64,000 nt of DNA from Rhodoferax aquaticus. GTDB taxonomy: Bacteria; Pseudomonadota; Gammaproteobacteria; Burkholderiales; Burkholderiaceae_C. The notes below the pieces were generated by a model. That model searched no databases. It had not been told where the DNA came from and saw nothing but the letters and a program-made list of their open reading frames with translations. Position 1 is the first letter of the stretch. Each line of letters begins with the position of its first letter. The stretch spans positions 3,968,001 to 4,032,000 of the forward strand of contig NZ_CP036282.1 in assembly GCF_006974105.1 (NCBI RefSeq), in the 5' to 3' direction. The position numbers and the translations under genes are program-made. Shown here piece after piece: positions 41,391-50,356 of the stretch.

Positions 41391-42556
41391 GGGGCGGTCC
41401 ACACTACATCCTGATCCACCACATAGAGCGCGCACTTTTGGCCTTGGCGCTGGCAATTGCCTAAGGCACGGCCCATGGCATAGTCGCCCCTGGCATAGCC
41501 GTAGCCGCCCTTGTTGCCTACCGCAAACGCGCGGGGCACGCCCAAGGTCAAAAACTTGGCATAAGCGGCTTGGAACTCACTGCGCACAGGCACTTGGGTG
41601 GCGTCCGTGAGGTCGGCAAACGCCGTGGCGACCGGGCGCACAGGAATGGCGGGGGCCGTAAACCCCAAACCGATCAAAAAAGCGTCCACTGCGGGCACCC
41701 AGTGGTCCATGTCGGTCATCAGGCCCCCATGCCCATCGTCGCCGCTTGGGCCAAAGGTAGCCAGCACCGCTTGGCCACCGCCGTCAACCCACGCTTGGTG
41801 CCAGGTTTTGGGCACATTGGCACCCCAGTATTTGTCGTTCTCCCAGTACAGCCACAGCATGGGCACTTTGGCGTTTTTGGCCAACCCGCCCCAATACCGC
41901 GCAATGGCATGTGGCGCACAGGGTTGACCAGGGTGCGCCTCAGGTTCGCCCCCTGTGCCGCCCGCAAAGTTAATGCCACCCAGCAAGCCGGCTGGAGCGC
42001 GCCCCACCGTGGCGACGCTGGTTAAGCCACCGACCGATTGCCCCACCACCAACCACCGACTGGCGTCGACATAAGGCAAGGTCTTGGCAAACTCCACGGT
42101 CGCCAACACCTGGTCGGAAGCAGCCAACGACATGGGCTCGATGCGGGGGCTTGCACAGCTGCCGTTGTTCTCGGGATCAAAGTCGCCATAGGTTTCCCAA
42201 TACCCAATGCGGTTGGGCACCAGCACCACAAAGCCCTTGCCTACCAGATACCGCGCGGCTGCGTCGGGCCGATAGCGCCCTTGCTGCGCACGCATGGCGG
42301 CCACGGCCCGCCCATGGTTAAACACCACCAAAGGAAACGGCCCCTCACCCGCAGGCCGGTACACCGTGATGGGCAGGGTCTTGGTTTCGCGCCGTCCGTA
42401 CAAGTCGGTCACCGTGGCCTGGGTTCGCACGATCTCCTCACGCATGTCAACGGATAAGACTTCGGGCGTTGCTGTGGGCGTTGCAGCACGGGTTTGCGCA
42501 TGCAAAGCACCCATGCCCAGCACGCACGCGAGTAGCAGCGCGCGATAGATGGCCAT
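41387..42556 (-). CDS. Secreted alpha/beta-hydrolase (dienelactone hydrolase-like) with a C-terminal domain
   Basis: A 389-residue exported hydrolase. The ATG at 42556 starts a signal peptide (MAIYRALLLACVLGMGALHA), so I prefer it to the GTG at 42574. The alpha/beta-hydrolase part (about 60-300) has the nucleophile elbow GQSVGG and a His near DDGHGG. The last 80 residues (ATAFADL to VVWTAP) form a separate domain repeated in the next gene. Substrate unknown. It is embedded between the two carboxylase subunit genes, 22 bp from liuB, but being secreted it is unlikely to act in leucine degradation. Confidence 0.78.
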   Translation of the reverse strand: MAIYRALLLACVLGMGALHAQTRAATPTATPEVLSVDMREEIVRTQATVTDLYGRRETKTLPITVYRPAGEGPFPLVVFNHGRAVAAMRAQQGRYRPDAAARYLVGKGFVVLVPNRIGYWETYGDFDPENNGSCASPRIEPMSLAASDQVLATVEFAKTLPYVDASRWLVVGQSVGGLTSVATVGRAPAGLLGGINFAGGTGGEPEAHPGQPCAPHAIARYWGGLAKNAKVPMLWLYWENDKYWGANVPKTWHQAWVDGGGQAVLATFGPSGDDGHGGLMTDMDHWVPAVDAFLIGLGFTAPAIPVRPVATAFADLTDATQVPVRSEFQAAYAKFLTLGVPRAFAVGNKGGYGYARGDYAMGRALGNCQRQGQKCALYVVDQDVVWTAP

Positions 42557-42578
42557 GTGCGTGAACCGACCCACTTGC

Positions 42579-44210
42579 TTACATCCGGAACACGCCGAAT
42601 TTCGTCTCAGGGATGGGCGCGTTCAATGACGCACTTAGCCCCAGCGCCAGCACGCGGCGGGTGTCGGCAGGGTCAATGATGCCGTCGTCCCACAAGCGGG
42701 CGGTGGCGAAGTAGGGGTGGCCCTGTTCTTCGTACTGGCGGCGGATGGGGGCTTTGAAGGCTTCTTCTTCCTCCATGCTCCAAGCGCCGCCCTTGCCTTC
42801 AATGCCGTCGCGCTTGACGGTGGCCAGCACGCTGGCCGCCTGCTCGCCGCCCATGACGCTGATACGCGCGTTAGGCCACATCCATAAGAAGCGGGGGCTG
42901 TAGGCGCGGCCGCACATGCCGTAGTTGCCGGCCCCGAAGCTGCCGCCGATGATGATGGTGAACTTGGGTACCTGCGCGGTCGCCACGGCCGTCACCATCT
43001 TGGCGCCGTTGCGGGCGATGCCCTCGTTCTCGTATTTGCGCCCCACCATGAAGCCGGTGATGTTCTGCAAAAACACCAGAGGAATCTTGCGCTGGCAGCA
43101 CAGCTCGATGAAGTGCGCGCCCTTGAGCGCGGACTCGCTGAACAAAATGCCGTTGTTGGCGATGATGCCCACCGGCATGCCTTCCACATGGGCAAAGCCG
43201 CAAACCAGGGTGGTGCCGTAGCGGGGCTTGAACTCATGCAGCTCCGAGCCGTCGACGATGCGGGCGATGATTTCGCGCACATCAAAAGGCTTGCGGGTGT
43301 CGGTGGGGATCACCCCATACAACTCTTCTGCTGCAAATTTAGGAGCTACTGGCGCACGCAATTCGGGGGTCGGGGCCTTGTTTTTATTCAAATGCGCAAT
43401 CGCCTCACGCGCTAGCGACAGCGCATGCAGGTCGTTCTGCGCCAGGTGGTCGGCCACGCCGGAGAGGCGCGTGTGCACATCGCCACCGCCCAAGTCTTCG
43501 GCCGTCACCACTTCACCCGTCGCAGCCTTCACCAGCGGGGGGCCACCCAGAAAGATGGTGCCCTGGTTTTTAACGATGATGGTCTCATCACTCATGGCGG
43601 GCACATACGCGCCACCGGCCGTGCAGCTGCCCATCACCACGGCGATTTGCGCAATGCCCTGCGCGCTCATATTGGCCTGGTTGAAGAAGATGCGGCCGAA
43701 GTGGTCACGGTCGGGGAAGACCTCGTCCTGGTTGGGCAAGTTCGCGCCACCTGAGTCCACCAGGTAGATGCAGGGCAGGTTGTTTTGCGCCGCCACTTCC
43801 TGGGCGCGCAAATGCTTCTTGACGGTGAGCGGGTAGTAGGTGCCGCCCTTCACCGTGGCGTCGTTGCACACGATCATGCAATCCACGCCGCTGACTCGCC
43901 CAATCCCGGCAATCACCCCGGCGCAGGGCGCGCTGTCGGTGCCGTCACGGTCGGGGTACATGGCCAGCGCGGCCAAGGGGGAAAGCTCGAGGAAAGGGGT
44001 ACCGGGGTCCAGCAGCATGCCCACGCGGTCGCGTGGCAGCAGTTTGCCGCGGGCGGTGTGCTTGGCGCGGGCGGCTTCGCCACCGCCGAGGGCGGCTTTG
44101 TCGATCTGCGCGTTGAGGTCGACCACGAGTGCACGCATGGCAGCAGCGTTGGCTGCAAAGTCGGCGGAACGCGGGTTGAGTTTGGAATCCAGCATCGTCA
44201 TGGGGCGCAT
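42579..44210 (-). CDS. liuB: 3-methylcrotonyl-CoA carboxylase carboxyltransferase beta subunit
   Basis: A 543-residue carboxyltransferase (first ATG; ATGs at 44201 and 44195 are alternatives, the last beginning the usual MLDSKLNP). The crotonase-fold oxyanion glycines are seen in [22 protein letters not shown], and the typical MccB segments [27 protein letters not shown] and [14 protein letters not shown]. It transfers the carboxyl group from biotin to 3-methylcrotonyl-CoA. A variable linker (about 290-309, [18 protein letters not shown]) may derive from a decayed repeat. First gene of the minus-strand cluster, divergent from an AraC regulator. Confidence 0.94.
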   Translation of the reverse strand: MRPMTMLDSKLNPRSADFAANAAAMRALVVDLNAQIDKAALGGGEAARAKHTARGKLLPRDRVGMLLDPGTPFLELSPLAALAMYPDRDGTDSAPCAGVIAGIGRVSGVDCMIVCNDATVKGGTYYPLTVKKHLRAQEVAAQNNLPCIYLVDSGGANLPNQDEVFPDRDHFGRIFFNQANMSAQGIAQIAVVMGSCTAGGAYVPAMSDETIIVKNQGTIFLGGPPLVKAATGEVVTAEDLGGGDVHTRLSGVADHLAQNDLHALSLAREAIAHLNKNKAPTPELRAPVAPKFAAEELYGVIPTDTRKPFDVREIIARIVDGSELHEFKPRYGTTLVCGFAHVEGMPVGIIANNGILFSESALKGAHFIELCCQRKIPLVFLQNITGFMVGRKYENEGIARNGAKMVTAVATAQVPKFTIIIGGSFGAGNYGMCGRAYSPRFLWMWPNARISVMGGEQAASVLATVKRDGIEGKGGAWSMEEEEAFKAPIRRQYEEQGHPYFATARLWDDGIIDPADTRRVLALGLSASLNAPIPETKFGVFRM

Positions 44211-44286
44211 CCGGTCAAGGTTGATCAGTCAGCCAGCATTGTGCGGCCAAGGTGTGCAGCAGCGCTGGCTTGCGAGGTTGCAAATC

Positions 44287-44314
44287 GTGCCACAAGATGC
44301 ACAATTTTTGGCAC
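44287..44314. promoter_or_regulatory. Possible regulator site between liuB and the AraC gene
   Basis: Inverted hexamers GTGCCA (44287) and TGGCAC (44309) with a 16-bp spacer, in the 113-bp divergent region, just upstream of the AraC-type gene start. Could be the site of the adjacent regulator; the evidence is weak. Confidence 0.35.
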
Positions 44315-44323
44315 ACTTCTGAG

Positions 44324-45460
44324 ATGCCAGCCTCGTCACCCATCACCGCTACACCTATGGCTTTTGTAAGAGCGATGGTCCAGGCCTACGCACGCTACAA
44401 CAAAGACCCCGCGCGCGCGCTCGCACAGGCGCAGATTACGCCAGAGCAGCTGGCGCAAGCCGACGCGCGCATTAGCGCATGGCAGATGGAGCGCATGTCA
44501 GAGGCAGCCATGCGTGAGCTCGACGATGAAGCCCTGGGCTGGTTCAGCCGCCGCCTGCCTTGGGGCAGCTACGGCATGCTGGCGCGCGCCTCGATTTCAG
44601 CGCCCACCCTGCACGTGGCGCTGAGCCGCTGGTGCCGCCACCACGGCCTGATTGCGCCGGACATCACCCTCACGCTCAACATCGAAGGTGACACCGCCAG
44701 CATCGTGCTCACCGAGAATGCGACGCCACCAGACCAAGGGCATGGGGCTTTTGCGCAGGTCAAGGAGGAGCCCGCAAAGCGGGCGGGGGACAGGGAGCAA
44801 AAACTTCAGCCACCCTGTACGCCCAAACCCAACCGGATCCCGGGGCCCTTCCGCGAGTTCTGCATGGTCTCCGTGCTGCGCAATGTGCTGGGCGTGGCCT
44901 GCTGGCTGATCGACTCGCGCATTGCCCTGAAGGGTGCGAGCTTCCCGTTTGACGCTCCCCCTCACCAAGACGCTTATGCGGTGCTGTTTGCAGCCCCTAC
45001 GCGCTTCCAGCAAGCGCAAGCCGCTATCTTTTTTGATGCGCGCTACCTTGACTTGGCCTTGCGTCGCGATGAAAAAGCCTTGCAGCACATGCTGCAAAAC
45101 GCCCTGCCGCTGACGGTTTTGCAATACCGTCGCGACCGCTTGCTGGTGCAACAAGTGCGCCAACTGCTAGGCAAGCAACCCCAAGACACCCACAGCGCAG
45201 AGGCCTTGGCGGGCTTGCTGCATGTGTCACCCCGTACCCTGCACCGCCAGCTCAAGGAAGAAGGTGCGACGCTGCAGGCACTCAAAGACGAAGTGCGGCA
45301 CAGCAAGGCCGCCGAGCTGCTATTGCGCAGCCCCCGCCCCATCAAGCAGGTGGCCGAGGCCGCAGGCTTTCAGAACGAGAAGAGCTTTATCCGCGCCTTC
45401 AAAGGCTGGACAGGGCAAACGCCCGCAGAGTTCAGGCGCAGCGCAAGGCCACAAACCTGA
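44324..45460 (+). CDS. AraC-family regulator (AraC-type, arabinose-binding-like N-terminal domain)
   Basis: A 378-residue regulator. The N-terminal effector domain (AFVRAMVQAYARYNKDPARALAQAQITPEQL) is of the OruR/VqsM-like group, and the C-terminal double helix-turn-helix is clear (LAGLLHVSPRTLHRQLKEEGATLQAL, then VAEAAGFQNEKSFIRAFKGWTGQTPAEFR). It is divergent from liuB and probably controls the carboxylase cluster. Residues about 144-159 ([16 protein letters not shown]) are encoded by a palindromic repeat also found in thiG, within a region where relatives have a short loop. The frame runs upstream to 44252 but the conserved start is the ATG at 44324. Confidence 0.88.
   Translation: MPASSPITATPMAFVRAMVQAYARYNKDPARALAQAQITPEQLAQADARISAWQMERMSEAAMRELDDEALGWFSRRLPWGSYGMLARASISAPTLHVALSRWCRHHGLIAPDITLTLNIEGDTASIVLTENATPPDQGHGAFAQVKEEPAKRAGDREQKLQPPCTPKPNRIPGPFREFCMVSVLRNVLGVACWLIDSRIALKGASFPFDAPPHQDAYAVLFAAPTRFQQAQAAIFFDARYLDLALRRDEKALQHMLQNALPLTVLQYRRDRLLVQQVRQLLGKQPQDTHSAEALAGLLHVSPRTLHRQLKEEGATLQALKDEVRHSKAAELLLRSPRPIKQVAEAAGFQNEKSFIRAFKGWTGQTPAEFRRSARPQT
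44753..44799. repeat. Palindromic repeat inside the AraC gene (shared with thiG)
   Basis: 47-bp core with the hairpin CCCGCAAAGCGGG. It differs from the thiG copy (56785-56831) by one base and is in the same orientation and reading frame relative to the gene, giving [13 protein letters not shown] in both proteins. Flanks form a locus-specific weak inverted repeat (CTTTTGC / GCAAAAAC). Confidence 0.85.
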
Positions 45461-45514
45461 AGGCTCAGGCCTCGCGTCACTCGCCAGCGCGGTCGAACAA
45501 CACCGCTTCAGACA

Positions 45515-45934
45515 TCACAGCGCGTCTCCATCCACATACAACCAGGCACCATCTTCCCGTACAAAGCGACTGCGCTCATGCAGCCGCATGGCCGCACCAC
45601 TTGGCGGTTTCTGGCGCGCTACAAACTCCACCTCGGCGTGGGTGGCGTCTTGCACCGTGTGGCTGCGCACCTCCAGCCCCAGCCATTTCACGCCGGGGTC
45701 AAACGCGATGCGCGCAGGCCGGTGGCTGGCGTGCCAGGTTTTGAGAAGGTACGGCTCGCGCTCCAGCACAAAGGCGCAGTAGCGGCTGCGCATCAGGCTC
45801 TCGGCATCCGTGGCGGGGGTATCACTCTCCAGCCAACGGCCACAGCATTGGGCGTAGGGGAGTGGTTTCTTCTGGTGCTGCCGGCCACAAGGGCAGGCTT
45901 CTGTCATCGCAAAGGGCTTCATGCCCTCCATCAT
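45515..45934 (-). CDS. YchJ family SEC-C protein
   Basis: A 139-residue protein of the YchJ (UPF0225) family. The N-terminal zinc-binding CPCG then QCCGRW and the segment LMRSRYCAFVLE are diagnostic; a central cystatin-like/NTF2-like domain follows. The function is unknown. Start choice is open: the ATG at 45934 overlaps the rhodanese stop (ATGA), while one at 45922 begins closer to the conserved region with GGAGG just upstream. Operon with the rhodanese gene. Confidence 0.85.
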   Translation of the reverse strand: MMEGMKPFAMTEACPCGRQHQKKPLPYAQCCGRWLESDTPATDAESLMRSRYCAFVLEREPYLLKTWHASHRPARIAFDPGVKWLGLEVRSHTVQDATHAEVEFVARQKPPSGAAMRLHERSRFVREDGAWLYVDGDAL

Positions 45935-46353
45935 GCCTTGGCTTGGCGGCGCGCCTTTTGCGCTTCCAGGGTTTCGGTGGGGGCACCGGCCTTGACCCAT
46001 TCACCCCAGCCACCGTCGATGTGGGCCACATTGGTCATGCCCATGTCTTGCAAGGCTTTGGCCGCCAGCGCACTGCGCCAGCCCGCACCGCAAAACAGGA
46101 TGAACTCTTTGGACGCATCGGCAAACACCGGCTTGTGGTAGGGTGAGTCTGGGTCTACCCAGAACTCCAGCATGCCGCGCGGCGCGTGGAAAGAGCCCAC
46201 CACGGTGCCGTCGTTGAGCTCACGGATGTCGCGAATGTCCACGATCTGCACCCGCGGGTCATGCAGGCGGGCCTGCACCTCGGCCACGCTGTAGGTGGTG
46301 ACTTGCGCCATGGCTTCGTCAACCAGGGCACGGGATGATTTGGTGATGGGCAT
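45931..46353 (-). CDS. Rhodanese-like domain protein
   Basis: A 140-residue single-domain rhodanese with active-site Cys in FCGAGWRSALAAKAL and the usual N-terminal VQIVDIRDIREL. Probably a cytoplasmic sulfurtransferase or sulfur carrier. It is 15 bp downstream of the metallo-beta-lactamase gene, and overlaps ychJ by 4 bp. Rhodanese and metallo-beta-lactamase neighbours sometimes work on persulfides, but this lactamase is not the ETHE1 type, so no such link is claimed. Confidence 0.9.
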   Translation of the reverse strand: MPITKSSRALVDEAMAQVTTYSVAEVQARLHDPRVQIVDIRDIRELNDGTVVGSFHAPRGMLEFWVDPDSPYHKPVFADASKEFILFCGAGWRSALAAKALQDMGMTNVAHIDGGWGEWVKAGAPTETLEAQKARRQAKA

Positions 46354-46368
46354 AGGGAGCTCCAGAAC

Positions 46369-47286
46369 TTAGCGGTTGTAAATCACACTGCCTTGCACAG
46401 CAGCAGCGCCCGAGCGCACCAGGTCTTGCACCAGGTGGTCCACGCCATCGGTGAACTTATTCGCGTCAAAGTGTTTGCCAAAGGTGTCCGCAAAGTAGCG
46501 CGTGCTTTGCATCCACTGCTCCAAAGCAGCCCGCTCTATGGCTTGCGCCTCCAGCAACTTGAACTTGACCAATACCTTGATCGCATACTGCACATGCTTG
46601 CCCGGGTTTTGCACAAAGCCGTTGAGGCGCTGGCGCGCATAGGCAATGGCTTGCGGCGCGTCGGTAAACGCAGCGCCATGACCGGGGATGACGGTGGCGG
46701 GGTTCAGCCGCTCGATCACATCCAGCGTGGCGGACACCTCGTCGAAGGCGTCATCACCATCGAGCTCGGGGAACACCACACCAAAGCCTTTTTCCCACAG
46801 CGCGTCGGCCGACACCAGCGTGCGGCTCTGGGGCTCAAACAGGATGACGGAGTGCGGGTCATGGCCGGGAGCCGCGTGTACCTGCCACTGCAGGTCACCC
46901 AAATGCATTTCACTACCGGGCTGCAGCGTGGCGCTCAGGCTGAAACGCGGGCAGTGCTGGCCGGTGGGTGTGTAGCTCAAGGCATAGGCGTCCCACACGC
47001 GCACATAGTCGGCATGGCCGGGCGGGATGTGGGTTTGTAGTTCGGGAAAGCGCGCTTGCAGCGCGGCGTTGCCACCGCAGTGGTCGCTGTGCAAATGGGT
47101 GTTGAGCAGCAGGTCCAGCGGCCGGCCTTGCAAGGCAGACTCCACCAGCGCCAATGTTTGCTCAGCATGCGTGCAGTAGCCGCTGTCGATGAGCGCGGTG
47201 CCCCCCTCGCCCTGGATCAGGATGTTGTTGCTGGACAGCCAGCCCCGCTCGAAGACGGTGACACCCGCGGGGAAGGTGATGGCCAT
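46369..47286 (-). CDS. Metallo-beta-lactamase fold hydrolase
   Basis: A 305-residue MBL-fold protein with the metal motif THLHSDHCGG, then HAAPGHDPHS, LVSADALWEKGFG and VIPGHG as further ligands. Substrate unknown; a thioesterase or quinoprotein-relay-type hydrolase is possible. The ATG at 47286 overlaps the acyl-CoA dehydrogenase stop (TAATG), indicating coupling and perhaps a role on acyl-CoA or thioester compounds. The longer frame from 47346 is not favoured. Confidence 0.88.
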   Translation of the reverse strand: MAITFPAGVTVFERGWLSSNNILIQGEGGTALIDSGYCTHAEQTLALVESALQGRPLDLLLNTHLHSDHCGGNAALQARFPELQTHIPPGHADYVRVWDAYALSYTPTGQHCPRFSLSATLQPGSEMHLGDLQWQVHAAPGHDPHSVILFEPQSRTLVSADALWEKGFGVVFPELDGDDAFDEVSATLDVIERLNPATVIPGHGAAFTDAPQAIAYARQRLNGFVQNPGKHVQYAIKVLVKFKLLEAQAIERAALEQWMQSTRYFADTFGKHFDANKFTDGVDHLVQDLVRSGAAAVQGSVIYNR

Positions 47287-48413
47287 TACAAAGCCCGCTG
47301 GATGATGATCTTCTGCACGTCGCTGGTGCCCTCGTAAATCTGGCACACGCGCACGTCACGGTAGATGCGCTCTACCGGAAAGTCGCTCACATAGCCGTAG
47401 CCGCCCAGGGTCTGGATGGCGGCGCTGCACACCTTCTCTGCCATCTCGCTGGCAAACAGCTTGGCCATGGCGGCCTCTTTGAGGCAGGGGCGGCCCGCGT
47501 CACGCAGGGCAGCGGCATGCCAGATCAATTGGCGCGCGGCTTCCAACTGCGTGGCGCAGTCCGCTAAGCGGAAGCCCACCGCTTGGTGGTTGAAGATGGG
47601 TTGGCCGAAGCTCTGGCGGTCTTTGGCATAGGCAATCGCCACCTCGAGTGCGCTGCGGGCCATGCCCACGCTTTGCGCTGCAATGCCGATGCGCCCGCCC
47701 TCCAGCCCACCGAGTGCAATGCCGTAGCCCTCGCCCTCTTTGCCGATCAGGTTCTCGACGGGAATGCGGCAGTTGTCGAAGTTGATTTGGGCGGTGTCGC
47801 TGCTGTGCTGGCCGAGCTTGTCTTCCAGCCGCGCGACCACATAGCCCGGCGCGTTGGTGGGCACCAGAAAGGCGCTCATGCCCTTCTTGCCGGCACCTTT
47901 GTCGGTCACCGCGATGACGATGGCCACATCGCCGTTTTTGCCGCTGGTGATGAACTGTTTGACGCCATTGATGACGTAGTGGTCGCCCTCCTTCACCGCC
48001 GTGGTGCGCAGGGACGAGGCATCGCTGCCCACATGCGGCTCGGTGAGGCAAAAAGCGCCCAGCATCCGGCCCTGGGCCAGCGGCTCCAGCCACTGTTTTT
48101 TCTGCTGCGCGTTGCCGTACTTCATGAGGATGGCGTTAACCGGGCAGTTGGTGACGCTGATCACCGTGCTGGTGCCGCCATCCCCCGCCGCAATTTCCTC
48201 CAGCACCAAGGCCAGGGTCACATAGTCCAGCCCCGCACCGCCCAATTCTTCGGGCACGCAAATGCCATAGGCGCCCAGCGCAGCCAAGCCTTGGTGCACC
48301 GCTTTGGGGAAGGTGTGCTCTCTGTCCCACTTGGCGGCGTTCGGCCAGAGCTCGGCTTGGGCAAAGTCGCGCACGGCGTCACGGATCATTTCTTGGTCTT
48401 GGGTCAGCAGCAT
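47286..48413 (-). CDS. Acyl-CoA dehydrogenase
   Basis: A 375-residue FAD-dependent acyl-CoA dehydrogenase. Flavin-contact segments are AFCLTEPHVGSDASSLRT and FITSGKNGDVAIV; the catalytic base is the Glu in QIYEGTSDVQKIII; QTLGGYGYVSDFPVERIYRD is typical. It oxidises a short- or branched-chain acyl-CoA. In the neighbourhood of leucine degradation genes isovaleryl-CoA is possible, but the catalytic Glu position is that of the short-chain group, so the substrate remains open. It is coupled to the MBL hydrolase downstream. Confidence 0.92.
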   Translation of the reverse strand: MLLTQDQEMIRDAVRDFAQAELWPNAAKWDREHTFPKAVHQGLAALGAYGICVPEELGGAGLDYVTLALVLEEIAAGDGGTSTVISVTNCPVNAILMKYGNAQQKKQWLEPLAQGRMLGAFCLTEPHVGSDASSLRTTAVKEGDHYVINGVKQFITSGKNGDVAIVIAVTDKGAGKKGMSAFLVPTNAPGYVVARLEDKLGQHSSDTAQINFDNCRIPVENLIGKEGEGYGIALGGLEGGRIGIAAQSVGMARSALEVAIAYAKDRQSFGQPIFNHQAVGFRLADCATQLEAARQLIWHAAALRDAGRPCLKEAAMAKLFASEMAEKVCSAAIQTLGGYGYVSDFPVERIYRDVRVCQIYEGTSDVQKIIIQRAL

Positions 48414-48464
48414 GGGGGCTTGTCCTTCTTGTGGGTGTCTTGTGGGTTGTCAGTTGGGCGTGGC

Positions 48465-49151
48465 TTACCAGCCACTAAAGGCGCTGCCGTCCCAGCGCAG
48501 GTAGGGCACATCCGCACAGGTGTGTGAGGTCTTTGGGGTCTTGCGCTGTGCCACCGTCTTGCGAATGGCCGCCACGCTGTCTTCCGGCAGCAACGGGGCC
48601 TGGGCGGTGCCCATGTCGGTGCGCACCCAGCCAGGGTGAATGAGTAAAAACTGCGCATTCGGGTAGTCCGGCTGCGCGGCCACCACCGCCATATTCAGTG
48701 CGGCTTTGCTCACGTGGTACATCCACGCACGGCTGCTTTGCACACCGCCGATGTGGGCGAAGTCGCTGGTAATGAAAACGAACTGGCCGCGCGCCTCTTC
48801 CACCCAAGGCGCTACTTGCGGCAGTGCTTGCATGGCACCCAGCACGTTCACATGCATCATGGCGTCAAACGCCTGTTGCGTGGGTGGGGATTTGGCGTCT
48901 TCATCTGAAAACACGCCAGCCACGTAGTAGGCGATGTCAATCTTCTCGCCATCGAGCTGCCAGCTCAGGCCGCTCACGCTGGCGGGGTTGGCCACATCCA
49001 GCGTCTTAGGCTCTGCCCCCATGTCGCGCAAACAGGCCAGCCCCGCCTCATCGCGCGCGGTGGCGATCACGCGGTCGCCCGCTTCTACATATTGGCGCAC
49101 CAGCTCTAGGCCGATGCCACGGGATGCGCCCATCACCAAAACGGTTTTCAT
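48465..49151 (-). CDS. Short-chain dehydrogenase/reductase (C-factor-like)
   Basis: A 228-residue Rossmann-fold SDR. NAD(P)-binding GASRGIGLEL at residues 8-17, the structural motif YYVAGVF in place of NNAG, active-site Tyr/Lys in YHVSKAALNM and HPGWVRTDMG after it. Close to the sniffer/C-factor group of carbonyl reductases. Located between the acyl-CoA dehydrogenase (51-bp gap) and the hypothetical gene at 49173. Confidence 0.9.
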   Translation of the reverse strand: MKTVLVMGASRGIGLELVRQYVEAGDRVIATARDEAGLACLRDMGAEPKTLDVANPASVSGLSWQLDGEKIDIAYYVAGVFSDEDAKSPPTQQAFDAMMHVNVLGAMQALPQVAPWVEEARGQFVFITSDFAHIGGVQSSRAWMYHVSKAALNMAVVAAQPDYPNAQFLLIHPGWVRTDMGTAQAPLLPEDSVAAIRKTVAQRKTPKTSHTCADVPYLRWDGSAFSGW

Positions 49152-49172
49152 GGTTTGATTGCAGCAGTAGGT

Positions 49173-50252
49173 TTACAACAAGTAGCTTGCATACTCAAAG
49201 TAGCCCGACCACGCGGGGTCAAAGTCCACTTTCATCTCCAGCGACGCGGCTACTTCGCGCGCCAGCAAAGGGGCCAACGCCTGCTTGGCCAATTGCTCGT
49301 CACTCACGTAATACAGGGCTTGGCGACGGCCTTCGCGCTGCAGCGTCCACACACCAATACCGAGTTGCGGCACTTGCAACAAGGTCGCCGCTTGCGCCTG
49401 CAGGTCTTGCACCGCAGTGCGTGTGGCGTCATCCGGCGTGGCAAAGTCCAGCGACAAGGCCCATGCCAAATCGGCGCGCATGGCAACTGCGTTGGCGCTG
49501 GTGTTGACCATGACCTCGCCTTGCTCGGATTCGCCCGCCTCGCCCTCTGGCAAATCGGAATCTGCGACCTCATTGCCTTCGTCGTCCACGGCGCAGTTGA
49601 ACTGCAGGTCAAAGCCTTCCCAATCATGCTCACCCGCGGGGAAATGGCCCGTGTGGCCCATGGTTTGCGCCCAGTAGGCGTCAAACACAGGCGGCAGCTG
49701 ACTCAGCGCAATCCACGCTTGGTCTTGCTCAAAGTCTTCATCCACAAAGTCCACCGCGCCAACCTTGACCGCAAAGTCAAACTCACCCAACACATGGTCC
49801 AACATGATGAAGGTCATTTGGCGCGCATGGTCCACAAAGTCATACGGAATCTCGCGCGCAAATCGCAGCTCCAAGGCCACTTGCCCATTGTCTTGCTGCA
49901 AAGAAACCAACACCTCGTGGCTTGCGAGTTCAAAGCCATCCATCCCAATGGGAAAGTCGGGGTTGGCACTGCGCTCCCGAAACGCAATCACACGGTTGTG
50001 CGCCAACTTGGGAGCAGCTGCCACCAGTTGGGTGAGCCGCTGAAAGTTCTCAATGTGCCCGTGCGCGGTCACAATCAGGTCCACCACCGCCTCACCCTCT
50101 TTGCCCATGATCTCCAAGGCAAGGCCCTGCACATGCGGCTCCAGCAGCGCGTTGGCGCGCTCCACCCGCTCGCTCAGCGAGAGCGTTTGAAGGCTGGCCT
50201 CTGCGGCGGCAAAGTCGCGCCAGAAGTGGGTGATCTCGGGGGTAGGCTGCAT
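49173..50252 (-). CDS. Hypothetical protein, acidic, 359 residues
   Basis: A cytoplasmic protein I cannot assign. It has no signal peptide or membrane helix and is notably acidic, especially residues 215-245 (DDEGNEVADSDLPEGEAGESEQ). Two alpha/beta halves are suggested: an N-terminal part with VVDLIVTAHGHIENFQRL and a second with DFVDHARQMTFIMLDHVLGEFD. The coding strand is well supported by start, stop and flanking genes. Its tight spacing (21 bp) to the SDR gene suggests a shared transcript. Confidence 0.75.
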   Translation of the reverse strand: MQPTPEITHFWRDFAAAEASLQTLSLSERVERANALLEPHVQGLALEIMGKEGEAVVDLIVTAHGHIENFQRLTQLVAAAPKLAHNRVIAFRERSANPDFPIGMDGFELASHEVLVSLQQDNGQVALELRFAREIPYDFVDHARQMTFIMLDHVLGEFDFAVKVGAVDFVDEDFEQDQAWIALSQLPPVFDAYWAQTMGHTGHFPAGEHDWEGFDLQFNCAVDDEGNEVADSDLPEGEAGESEQGEVMVNTSANAVAMRADLAWALSLDFATPDDATRTAVQDLQAQAATLLQVPQLGIGVWTLQREGRRQALYYVSDEQLAKQALAPLLAREVAASLEMKVDFDPAWSGYFEYASYLL

Positions 50253-50356
50253 GGTGATCCTGAAGCGGGCAAAACCCGTAGTATTTCAGAAGCTGCGCCG
50301 TGTCTTCCGACTTAGCGCGCACCTCAACATTACCGCTTCCAAAGGTCAGGCATTGC

